Positions 1-6,546 of a DNA stretch of 64,000 nucleotides are shown one piece after another (positions within the stretch are counted from its first letter, which is position 1; each line of letters begins with the position of its first letter). The position numbers and the translations under genes are program-made. The notes beneath the pieces were generated by a model. It was given only the letters and a program-made list of their open reading frames with translations. It ran no database searches and had not been told where the DNA came from. Origin of the DNA: Marivivens aquimaris (GTDB lineage: Bacteria > Pseudomonadota > Alphaproteobacteria > Rhodobacterales > Rhodobacteraceae); NCBI RefSeq assembly GCF_015220045.1, contig NZ_JADBGB010000001.1:620001-684000 (forward strand). Direction: 5' to 3'.

Positions 1-304
1 GGGCGTTGAATGCGGCCATGTAGTGACCGTCGTTCACGTAGCCTTCGTAGAGGTCGAGGACTTCGGAGACAGGCACGCCGTTTTCGGCAAGGAACTCGTC
101 GGTCAGACCGTTCACCGCACGCGCCTCGTCCGGCATCGTCCAGCCGTCAGGCTTGATGTAGAATTTGTGGCGGGTCACTTCCTGACCGCTGTCATCAAGG
201 ATAATGGCAGCGATGGAGGCAAGGCGGGGCTGGGACGGATCATCGGCGGGCAGCTTGTAGTTAAAAATGCCGGTGGTTTCGGTATCGAACGAGAAATAGG
301 GCAT
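1..304 (-). CDS. DnaQ-like 3'-5' exonuclease (3' end cut by window edge)
   Basis: About 101 N-terminal residues are visible; the gene continues past the left edge. Residues 5-11 read FDTETTG, the ExoI motif (two acidic residues that bind catalytic metal) of DEDD exonucleases, and AFNA near the edge fits ExoII. The family removes nucleotides from DNA 3' ends or degrades RNA. The ATG follows a GGA-rich stretch. It is the last visible gene of the leftward recombination block, separated from it by a terminator hairpin. The family call is firm; a role in phage recombination or nucleotide salvage is inferred from neighbours. Confidence 0.8.
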   Translation of the reverse strand, partial: MPYFSFDTETTGIFNYKLPADDPSQPRLASIAAIILDDSGQEVTRHKFYIKPDGWTMPDEARAVNGLTDEFLAENGVPVSEVLDLYEGYVNDGHYMAAFNA

Positions 305-335
305 GGGTCATCCTGATTGGGTTTGAGGGAAAAGC

Positions 336-355
336 CCCGCCACCGAAGTGGCGGG
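336..355 (-). terminator. Hairpin terminator, leftward
   Basis: Perfect 8-bp stem (CCCGCCAC/GTGGCGGG) with a tetraloop. On the minus strand the loop is TTCG and the stem is followed by GCTTTTC. It separates the coiled-coil gene from the exonuclease gene. Confidence 0.7.
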
Positions 356-402
356 TAGTCACAGGGAGGTCGCGGCGAAAACCCGCGCCGCTCGGGATCT
401 GA

Positions 403-1179
403 TCAGCCGCGGCGACGGACAGCGGTTGCGATGTCCTCGTAGAAGCGGACGCCCGGCCATTTGGCGTTGTTCTTCTGGGCCTTCACCATCACGCCCAGCG
501 CCTTCTCGATAGCGGCGGATTCAAGGAAGCCGCCGAGTGCGCCGAGAGGAGCGATGCATGCCTGATAATCGGTGATGACGAACTTCCAGACTTTCTTCGA
601 GGACAGGGAGCCGCTAGTGCCGGTGATCTTCGCCTTCGCTTCCGATGCGGTGGCCGTTGCGATGGCCGAGGTATCGGCCTGCGCTTCGTACTGCTCCGCA
701 CGGGCCGCGTGATTGGCTGCGGCCTGCGGCGTTTTCGCATTGGCCTCGCGCTCACGGGCGAGGCGGGCTTTCTCGTCGGCTTCCTGCTGAATGCGGCGCT
801 GCTCGGCGGCTTTCTTGGCGGCCTGTTCGCGCATGAAGGCCCTAACTGCATTGTCATTGTCAGCGATAGGTCCATCCAGAAGGGACCCGCCGAGGGCTTT
901 GAAGAAGCCGTCGACTGCACGCTTGGCGTCCAGCATGGGCTTGCCTTCGGTGCTGCGTACATTCTCGACCTTATTCGTCAGGCGACGGGCATCTGCGATG
1001 TAGTCGACGGCTTTGCTGGCCTGTTCTTCGGTGGTGATCTGCTTCGGCATCGCCTTGCCGCGCGCCTCCATCAGTTCGACTTCTTCTTTCAGCTTGGCGA
1101 AGTCGGCGTTCAGCACCACATCGACGGGGGCCTTGTTATCCCCGAAAATCTGGTCAGCGACCGGTTTGCGTTGTTCCAT
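403..1179 (-). CDS. Phage coiled-coil protein next to YqaJ exonuclease
   Basis: 258 residues from the ATG at 1179; the open frame extends further upstream but overlaps the YqaJ gene. Residues ~125-190 are charged and Ala-rich with heptad character (coiled coil). The C-terminus, around WPGVRFYED, resembles the ending of many phage proteins encoded beside YqaJ or RecT. I recognise the recurrent family but not a defined function. It lies two bases downstream of the YqaJ stop, so the two are probably co-translated, and a role in recombination or as a structural adaptor of the exonuclease is an inference. Confidence 0.6.
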   Translation of the reverse strand: MEQRKPVADQIFGDNKAPVDVVLNADFAKLKEEVELMEARGKAMPKQITTEEQASKAVDYIADARRLTNKVENVRSTEGKPMLDAKRAVDGFFKALGGSLLDGPIADNDNAVRAFMREQAAKKAAEQRRIQQEADEKARLAREREANAKTPQAAANHAARAEQYEAQADTSAIATATASEAKAKITGTSGSLSSKKVWKFVITDYQACIAPLGALGGFLESAAIEKALGVMVKAQKNNAKWPGVRFYEDIATAVRRRG

Positions 1180-1181
1180 CC

Positions 1182-2102
1182 TCAGTTCTCCATTTTGGGA
1201 AGTCGAAGCACGCGGGAGTGTCCGTGTGCCGTTTTCTGCCTGCGCCAAGTGGCGCGGCGTCCGCCGGCCAGAATGGCTAAGGTTGCGTGACCGAGCTTGG
1301 CCTTGATGGCGGTCTCGGCGCGGAGCTTGTTGGCGGCTGCTTCCTTCGCGGCCGCGACAGCGTCGTGCCGCTGGCCGATTAGCTCCAAAATCTCGCCGTC
1401 TTGTGTGAGGTCGGCCACCTCCTCGTCGTCGCCGTGGCGGTAGATCGCGTCGACGGTTTCCGCGTCTGCGATCAGGTCCAGCTCGGGACGGGTTCCATCC
1501 TCGACGCCTTTCCAAAACGCGGCGGTGCGCTTGGTGATGTTGGCCCACAGGCCATCGTGCAGTTCGACCTCAAGCTCCGGCATGGTGAGGCCAAAGCCGA
1601 CCACGAGGGGAGCGACTGCGGCCCATGATGCGCCGACCAGCTTCGCCTCGATGCTGGCCTGAATGGCGATCCAGAGCGGCGGCTCGACGGCATCCTCGGT
1701 GCACCATTTCGCGCGATACGCATCCTCCGCGACGCTCTTGATCTGGATGATGCCGACGCCACGGGTGGGGCAGTCAACGATCACGTCCGGGGTTGCGCCT
1801 ATGCGATGCTCGGGGGAGCGGTAGTATCGGTTTTCGGCGGCGTTGTGTTCGATGGTCCATTCAGGGTGACGATCGCGGAGGATCTGAACCGCGACCGGTT
1901 CGAGGTAGCGCCCGCGCATCATCGCAGGGCTGTCTTGATCGAGGCGGGGTGGCAGCAGCTTGGACTTTTCCGCCCAGAGGCTTGCCAGTGTTGTGAAGGG
2001 ATGCACCCCAAAGAGCGCACCAGCGACCGAGGCCGTGACGTCCTGACCGCGTAGCTTGTGCCATTGGCGGTCGTCGCGTGGGGTGATGACCTCGACCTTC
2101 AT
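1182..2102 (-). CDS. YqaJ-like viral recombinase (lambda-type 5'-3' exonuclease)
   Basis: 306 residues. The PD-(D/E)XK core of the YqaJ/lambda exonuclease family is readable: the acidic residue in GRYLEPVA (~64-71), the Asp in GATPDVIV (~102-109) and the IQIKSV motif (~118-123). The family chews double-stranded DNA to give 3' tails for annealing by a partner protein. No RecT, Erf or Redbeta homologue is recognised in the window, so the annealing partner may lie beyond the left edge. The ATG at 2102 overlaps the stop of the upstream small gene (ATGA). Confidence 0.85.
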   Translation of the reverse strand: MKVEVITPRDDRQWHKLRGQDVTASVAGALFGVHPFTTLASLWAEKSKLLPPRLDQDSPAMMRGRYLEPVAVQILRDRHPEWTIEHNAAENRYYRSPEHRIGATPDVIVDCPTRGVGIIQIKSVAEDAYRAKWCTEDAVEPPLWIAIQASIEAKLVGASWAAVAPLVVGFGLTMPELEVELHDGLWANITKRTAAFWKGVEDGTRPELDLIADAETVDAIYRHGDDEEVADLTQDGEILELIGQRHDAVAAAKEAAANKLRAETAIKAKLGHATLAILAGGRRATWRRQKTAHGHSRVLRLPKMEN

Positions 2103-2293
2103 TCGTCGGTCAGCTCACGTAGCTCGGCAAGCTCGCGTGCCTCGGCCTCCAGGGTCGCCGCGTTGGCGAGAGACCGGACTGATTTATTGGTCATCGGGCC
2201 GGAGTTATGCAGCACGGCGACGATGGAGGCAGTCACCTCTTCGACGCCGTGGCGCTGGATCAGGTCCAGCAGTTTTACGGTGGCTGTAGCCAT
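2099..2293 (-). CDS. Small phage protein, 64 aa
   Basis: 64 residues, with a helical N-terminus and an Ala/Glu-rich C-terminal helix. Both ends are coupled to neighbours: its ATG overlaps the TAA of the membrane peptide (TAATG), and its stop overlaps the YqaJ start (ATGA). Family not recognised. Its place immediately before the exonuclease suggests a recombination accessory, but only by position. Confidence 0.6.
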   Translation of the reverse strand: MATATVKLLDLIQRHGVEEVTASIVAVLHNSGPMTNKSVRSLANAATLEAEARELAELRELTDE

Positions 2294-2421
2294 TACTCGT
2301 ACCCCAAGCTGTAGACCGCTCGGTCGTATGCGGCCTGTTCGATGGCGCGGGTCAGACAGTGACCCGCGAGGATGAAGATGAAGATCATCAGGAAGGTTGC
2401 GGGGATGAAACGGAGGCGCAT
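2293..2421 (-). CDS. Single-span membrane peptide, 42 aa
   Basis: A 42-codon ORF beginning MRLRFIPATFLMIF. Residues 5-20 form one hydrophobic segment with basic residues before it, so a cytoplasmic N-terminus is likely. It is tightly packed: start and stop codons overlap both neighbours (ATGA at 2421, TAATG at 2293). That arrangement supports it being a real gene despite its size. Function unknown. Confidence 0.55.
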   Translation of the reverse strand: MRLRFIPATFLMIFIFILAGHCLTRAIEQAAYDRAVYSLGYE

Positions 2422-2648
2422 CACGCTGCGCCGCCGGTGTTCATCACGCTCCGCCAGTTGCGGATCGCGTCTCGCGACAGAGTGGCAATCGTGCGGCTCC
2501 CAAAGCCCGCACCCACCAGCACGGCCCGCGCTGTGTCATCCGTCGCATCATCCGTGAGTGGCGATTTGCTTAACGATGCGACCATCTGATTGATGACCAA
2601 GCGGGATACTGCGCTGACAGCGCGGGCCGACGAATTCTGAGTTTGCAT
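2421..2648 (-). CDS. Small phage protein, 75 aa
   Basis: Start taken at the ATG at 2648; a TTG six codons upstream is possible. The C-terminal half (LVGAGFGSRTIATLSRDAI) looks like a short helix-turn-helix or helical hairpin, and the middle is Asp/Thr-rich. No family recognised. It is first in the tightly coupled chain running to YqaJ and follows the DUF932 gene after a 79-bp gap with a hairpin. Confidence 0.55.
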   Translation of the reverse strand: MQTQNSSARAVSAVSRLVINQMVASLSKSPLTDDATDDTARAVLVGAGFGSRTIATLSRDAIRNWRSVMNTGGAA

Positions 2649-2696
2649 TGTGTCTCGTTCCACCAAGTGAGAAATTGTTCCGTGAGGGAGGGGTGG

Positions 2697-2717
2697 GGCC
2701 AGCCGTTCTGGCTGGCC
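2697..2717 (-). terminator. Hairpin with C-rich tail after the DUF932 gene
   Basis: 8-bp perfect stem GGCCAGCC/GGCTGGCC with a 5-nt loop, just after the DUF932 stop. In the leftward transcript it is followed by CCCCACCCCTCC rather than a U tract. The same C-rich tail follows the hairpin at 26223-26234. Confidence 0.45.
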
Positions 2718-2727
2718 TCCTGCTCGA

Positions 2728-3903
2728 TCAGGCAGCTACTTTGTCCAGCAGCTTGCGGGCCTGCATTTCCATTTCGAGACGGGTGTCGGTGTTCTCGGTT
2801 TTCCGAGCTACCGCCGTGATGCCCTGCGCCATGTCCCAGACAGTGCGGGCCTTGGTCTGCTCCTCACGCTCCACCGCTTCGAGGACCAGCGCCGCCTTTG
2901 CCTTGCTGAAGCTGCGCGCTTGCAGGAATGCGAGGGCGTCATCGTCGTCCGATGCGACCTTCGCGGCCTTGGCTTTCTGCACACCTTCGATGAGGGTCTG
3001 AGACGAGCCTTGCGCGTAGCTCTCCAGAGCGGGGCGTGCCTCTTCGAGGAAGCGGTCCGGTGCGTAGCGGCTGTGGCGCATCGCGACCTCTTGGAAATTC
3101 TCGACGCCCCAAAGGATGCGATTGCAGCACACGGCGCGGAGGTAGAACGCCGCGATCCGGAGGGAGCCGGAGCCGACCTCGGAGTTCGATACGTAGAAGC
3201 CACGGAACATCAGGTCCGGTGATCCATCGGGCAGCTTGCCGACCTCGATGGGATGCAGGTCGTCGACGAGGAACATGAACACGTCACGGTCCGAGGCGAA
3301 GAGCGTGGTGGTTTCAGCGGTGACTGGGGTATGCGGGTTGTAGGTCATGCTGGACCAGTCCAGCGTTCCCGGCACCTTCCAGTTCGAGTCGCCAGTGCCG
3401 TTCCCTGCGATGTTCTGCACCGCCTGCACCACATCTGCGTCGAAAATCCGTCCGTAGGTGGGGGAAGTGATTGCGCGCGCTGTGACGCCATCATCCAGCA
3501 GCATCATCTGCTCTCGGGGCGCGGTGAAGCGCAGCGAGTAGTTCAGCGCGTCCGCGCCGATTTGCGTGGGCAGTTGGCGCAGGTACTTGGTCGGTGCGCC
3601 TGCCTGCTGGCAGAGCTGGCCGAACGTCCAGTGCGAGGGCGAAACCTCGCGGCCATCGGGAAGGCCGAGGCTCAGTTTGTGGGTATCGTCTCGGGTCTGA
3701 ATCTCGGGGGCGATGACCTCGACCGACTTCAGAGTGATGGTGCTTTCGATGGACTGTTCGCGGCGCGCGTTCACCGATTGGTGCAGGTCGTCCAGCGATA
3801 GGAACTTCTGGTCGGGTGTGCGGCTCAGCCACTGCTTCGACACGGTGGTCACGGTCTGCCCGTTACCGAAATTCCCGACTTTGTGGGGGCTCAAATCTAG
3901 CAT
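2728..3903 (-). CDS. DUF932 (TIGR03299-like) phage/plasmid protein
   Basis: 391 residues from the ATG at 3903, which has GGAGATAAGT directly upstream; a TTG 15 bp earlier lacks a site. The order of features matches DUF932: an N-terminal region, GQLCQQAGAPTKYLR (~100), a central block with TYGRIFDADVV (~150) and FVSN/RAVCCNR-type motifs (~245-275), then a charged helical C-terminus. These proteins are common in phages and plasmids beside recombination genes; their biochemical role is not settled. The upstream region carries two operator-like palindromes, so control by the phage repressor is likely. Confidence 0.75.
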   Translation of the reverse strand: MLDLSPHKVGNFGNGQTVTTVSKQWLSRTPDQKFLSLDDLHQSVNARREQSIESTITLKSVEVIAPEIQTRDDTHKLSLGLPDGREVSPSHWTFGQLCQQAGAPTKYLRQLPTQIGADALNYSLRFTAPREQMMLLDDGVTARAITSPTYGRIFDADVVQAVQNIAGNGTGDSNWKVPGTLDWSSMTYNPHTPVTAETTTLFASDRDVFMFLVDDLHPIEVGKLPDGSPDLMFRGFYVSNSEVGSGSLRIAAFYLRAVCCNRILWGVENFQEVAMRHSRYAPDRFLEEARPALESYAQGSSQTLIEGVQKAKAAKVASDDDDALAFLQARSFSKAKAALVLEAVEREEQTKARTVWDMAQGITAVARKTENTDTRLEMEMQARKLLDKVAA

Positions 3904-3943
3904 ACTTATCTCCAACAACAGCCGCAGCTTCTGTGCGGTCCTG

Positions 3944-3993
3944 TAGGAAATAATCCAACAATCGTATCCAATGCAATAGGAAATTTTCCAACA
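3944..3993. promoter_or_regulatory. Two operator-like sites upstream of the DUF932 gene
   Basis: Two copies of the phage palindrome: TAGGAAATAATCCAAC around 3944-3960 (one weak arm) and TAGGAAATTTTCCAAC at 3977-3992. They lie 40-90 bp upstream of the DUF932 start, where a promoter should be. They match the sites at 4818-4834, 9568-9617, 27016-27034 and 53746-53805. Confidence 0.55.
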
Positions 3994-4077
3994 GTGTTGG
4001 CGACCCTATCCGTAGGTCTAGTTGTTGGTGCTCAAAAAATCCTCGCGCGTATAATATATATAATTAACCTATAATAA

Positions 4078-4108
4078 GGGACACATACCCCCCAAGGGTA
4101 TGTGTCCC
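4078..4108. terminator. Bidirectional hairpin terminator after the repressor gene
   Basis: Perfect 13-bp stem (GGGACACATACCC and its complement) with a 5-nt loop. Plus-strand continuation is GTTATTTATTAA; minus-strand continuation is TTATTATAGG. It stops the repressor transcript from entering the DUF932 promoter region. Confidence 0.75.
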
Positions 4109-4137
4109 GTTATTTATTAACCCAAGGTTGAGAATCC

Positions 4138-4713
4138 TCAGAACACCCGGATGTTCCTTAGCGCGACTCCGAAAGATTCTTCGTTCGGGTCTGCCGGTGA
4201 TTCTTCGTATCGCTTTAGCGCAAACTCGACCTTGTTCTGAAATTCGTTTTTCGTAACTGCAATGTCGCCTTGGCGCGGTTTTATCCCCTCAACCGCGATG
4301 ACTATTGATCCGTCGAGAATGTCCAAGTGCTCAAACGAGTCGCCTCTTACGAGAAAAGCGCGTTGCATTTCGTAGGGGTAGCGTGGGTCGCTATGGACGT
4401 CTAAATCGGCTCCGACGTTGGGCTGCGCTTCGCGCCATGCGCCTCTTTCCAGCGTTCCAAATAGGGGCAGGGTCCGTGGGCGCAGCTCTTCACTGAGGTG
4501 GTCGTTCGAGCGGCCATTCAGCCAATCTACGGTTGTTTCTAAAACTTCGGCCACTTTGGCCTGGCGCTTCTCTGGAATGGATGCCTTCTTTCCTTGCACA
4601 AAGTCGTAGATGTAAAAACGGTTTAGTTCAGGGTCTCGCTCTGCGGCTGCTGTTGCAGAAATTCCTAGTGCAGATAGGCGCTCAATGATGCGCTGGCGCA
4701 TGACCTCGGTCAT
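4138..4713 (-). CDS. cI-like phage repressor (HTH + S24 peptidase fold)
   Basis: 191 residues: an XRE-type helix-turn-helix region in the first ~65, a linker, then a LexA/S24 C-terminal domain. The catalytic serine is S126 in VRGDSFEHL and the likely lysine is K167 in FALKRY. The usual Ala-Gly or Cys-Gly cleavage dipeptide is replaced by Arg-Gly at 90-91 (GTLERGAWREA). The start has GGAGAAAATACG just upstream. It faces a divergent small gene across a 133-bp operator region, the standard immunity layout. Expected to hold the lytic promoters silent and to bind the recurring TTGGAAA palindromes (inferred). Confidence 0.85.
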   Translation of the reverse strand: MTEVMRQRIIERLSALGISATAAAERDPELNRFYIYDFVQGKKASIPEKRQAKVAEVLETTVDWLNGRSNDHLSEELRPRTLPLFGTLERGAWREAQPNVGADLDVHSDPRYPYEMQRAFLVRGDSFEHLDILDGSIVIAVEGIKPRQGDIAVTKNEFQNKVEFALKRYEESPADPNEESFGVALRNIRVF

Positions 4714-4846
4714 CGTATTTTCTCCAATATCAACAAATTACAGTTTCACTCTGTACGCCCCTATTGGTCTATATTTAAGTCTAGGAAACAAGCGGCCCTA
4801 TCCTTTTTTCCTAGACCGTTGGAAAATTTCCAACTAAGCATAGGGC
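4714..4846. promoter_or_regulatory. Divergent immunity control region with operators
   Basis: Between the repressor and Cro-position genes. It contains the near-perfect palindrome GTTGGAAAATTTCCAAC at 4818-4834. Just upstream is a perfect inverted repeat, GTCTAGGAAA at 4779-4788 and TTTCCTAGAC at 4807-4816. The arms share TNGGAAA, so this looks like three or four operator half-sites overlapping both promoters. The rightmost palindrome ends 12 bp before the Cro-position start. Confidence 0.7.
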
Positions 4847-5188
4847 ATGGAAAATTCGCATACCCCTCACGAAACCCTTGAAAACAAGGTTCTAGGCTGG
4901 CTGGACACCCTTTTTGCCGTCGTTCGCGGCAGGCACGGTATTCCAGACAGTGCTATCAGCTCGATTGTTGCCAACGACCGCGCGTTTTTCAGCCGCATCA
5001 AGTCCAAGAAGTCGGGAATCACGGTTTCGACATTCGACGTTGTGGCTGGTCGATTCCGCAAAATCTGGCCCGAAGATGTGGCTTGGCCCGTGGGTGTTCC
5101 CAACGTGCCAGAGGTCGACCTGATGGAGTTTGGGCAAGTCGAGTTCCAGACCCGGATGGAAAAAGCCAAGGAGAAAGTCGATGGCTGA
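4847..5188 (+). CDS. Cro-position DNA-binding protein (putative)
   Basis: 113 residues. The segment ~30-70 (DSAISSIVANDRAFFSRIKS and following) resembles a degenerate helix-turn-helix, with basic residues in the putative recognition helix. It is first gene of the rightward operon and divergent from the repressor, where Cro-type antirepressors sit. Its start lies 12 bp after an operator, so it should be under direct repression. Function is inferred from position and a weak motif. Confidence 0.55.
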   Translation: MENSHTPHETLENKVLGWLDTLFAVVRGRHGIPDSAISSIVANDRAFFSRIKSKKSGITVSTFDVVAGRFRKIWPEDVAWPVGVPNVPEVDLMEFGQVEFQTRMEKAKEKVDG

Positions 5189-5585
5189 CAAGCTGAAGCC
5201 GACCACGAAAACGAAGTTCGATGCGGCCGCCCTCAAGTCGGCGGTCGCGGCGGTCAATCGCAAGAAGGAAGAAGCCTCCGAGGCAAACGGCGAGGCCGGC
5301 AGCCTGACCAAGCAGTACTGCGACGACAACAACTACAACAAAAAGGCGTTCACCTTCGTCGCCACGCTCAAAAAGAAAGAGCCGCAGCAGCAGCAGGAAG
5401 TGATCGCCTCGCTCGTCACCTATGCCCACGCCCTCGGCATGTTCGACCAAATCGACATGTTCAACAACAGCATCGACGCCATGCGCCAGATCGTTGCCGA
5501 TGCCGACAAAGGCCAGAGCGGCAAGAAGCCCAGCGCCACCATCAGCGGCATCGTTTCGGGGGAGGCTGTCACCGCTATGAACTAA
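5181..5585 (+). CDS. GapR-like (DUF2312-like) DNA-associated protein
   Basis: 134 residues from ATG 5181 (AAGGAGAAAGTCG upstream), overlapping the previous gene by 8 bp. The segment ~25-95 follows the GapR pattern: a charged coiled helix with Glu/Lys repeats, then NYNKKAFTFVATLKKK and a helix ending YAHALGM. GapR family proteins bind AT-rich or overtwisted DNA in alphaproteobacteria. The core pattern is visible but the sequence is divergent, so this is a distant assignment. A possible role is in early phage transcription or replication. Confidence 0.5.
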   Translation: MADKLKPTTKTKFDAAALKSAVAAVNRKKEEASEANGEAGSLTKQYCDDNNYNKKAFTFVATLKKKEPQQQQEVIASLVTYAHALGMFDQIDMFNNSIDAMRQIVADADKGQSGKKPSATISGIVSGEAVTAMN

Positions 5586-5591
5586 GGGATT

Positions 5592-5680
5592 GCGCCTCGC
5601 TTTTTCTGGGGCTTGAGGCGCGATCGGTGTGGGCGACCTGCTCCGCCCACCCACGGGGGTCTGAGGTAACTCAGACCCCC
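5592..5680 (+). terminator. Two successive hairpins after the GapR-like gene
   Basis: GCGCCTC (5592-5598) pairs with GAGGCGC (5615-5621). GGGGGTCTGAG (5655-5665) pairs perfectly with CTCAGACCCCC (5670-5680) around a GTAA loop, followed by AATTTATT. The second is a strong intrinsic-type stop or an antitermination target before the replication genes. Confidence 0.65.
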
Positions 5681-5717
5681 AATTTATTGAGAGACCTTGT
5701 TTTTTGGAGTACCCCTG

Positions 5718-6005
5718 ATGATCGTTAAAATCACGCAATCCATCTATGAGCCCGAGCGAACTCGGCAGATTTGGTATCTCTTCGAAACCAACGAGTTCGA
5801 CAGCATTGACGACCTCTCAGCTGCGATGCGTAACGGACCCGTCGCCGGACTGCGGTACAACACCCAAGCCTACGGCCACACGAACCGCGAAGTCATCGAC
5901 AGCGAGGCAGTTGCGGTCGGCGGTTCCAGCATCAACCGCGTCAGTGCCTTCGAGGGGATCATCTACACCGCGAACGGCACCATCCTGCGGGACTGCCGCG
6001 AATGA
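5718..6005 (+). CDS. Hypothetical phage protein, 95 aa
   Basis: Start placed at ATG 5718, nine bases after TTGGAGT; an in-frame upstream start at 5697 would lie in the ribosome-binding region. Tyr/Asn-rich soluble protein with no membrane segment. The end overlaps the resolvase start by 4 bp (ATGA), so the two are translationally coupled. Family not recognised. Confidence 0.6.
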   Translation: MIVKITQSIYEPERTRQIWYLFETNEFDSIDDLSAAMRNGPVAGLRYNTQAYGHTNREVIDSEAVAVGGSSINRVSAFEGIIYTANGTILRDCRE

Positions 6006-6538
6006 GCGCCGTCGGTCCCATCCTGTTCCTAGACCTCGCGACCACGACCGGATGGTGCGACGGTCTCCCAGTCAAAGGCGAGAAGCCGCAAAGCGGATCG
6101 GTCCGTCTGGCCTATCAGGGCGCTACGCCCGGTGAGAAGTACGATGCGCTGGTGCAGTTCATCGGGGCTCGGTTTGCGGTGACGCGGTACCAGTACCTCG
6201 TCTGGGAAGCTCCGCTCGATCCGCGTTCCATGGGCGGCAAGACGAACGTCAACACAGCGCGGACATTGATCACCCTCGCTGGAATTTGTGACCTGCTGGC
6301 GACGTCATACGGTGTACGTCCCTACGAGGTTCACGTCAGCACGGTCAAATCTTTCATTCTAAACGGTCGCCGTGTGACTGGCGCGCAGAAGAAAACGGCG
6401 ATCATCGAAGCCGTGACCGCAGCGGGTTATTCCCCCAGCGACGACAACGAAGCTGACGCGATTGCGGGTTGGCTTTTCGCGGCCAATAAGCTGGCGGGTC
6501 GTCCTGTGGACGAGCTGTTGCCGCTCCTGCGTAAGTAG
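6002..6538 (+). CDS. RuvC-like Holliday junction / branched-DNA nuclease
   Basis: 178 residues with an RNase H-like fold pattern. Acidic residues sit at the expected points: LFLDLATTTGW (~9-18), WEAP (~69-72) and DDNEADA (~147-153). Phage proteins of this type resolve branched replication or recombination intermediates before packaging. Glycine/threonine after the first Asp match phage RuvC-like sequences. It is followed within 8 bp by the primase-helicase. Confidence 0.8.
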   Translation: MSAVGPILFLDLATTTGWCDGLPVKGEKPQSGSVRLAYQGATPGEKYDALVQFIGARFAVTRYQYLVWEAPLDPRSMGGKTNVNTARTLITLAGICDLLATSYGVRPYEVHVSTVKSFILNGRRVTGAQKKTAIIEAVTAAGYSPSDDNEADAIAGWLFAANKLAGRPVDELLPLLRK

Positions 6539-6546
6539 GTGGTGGC

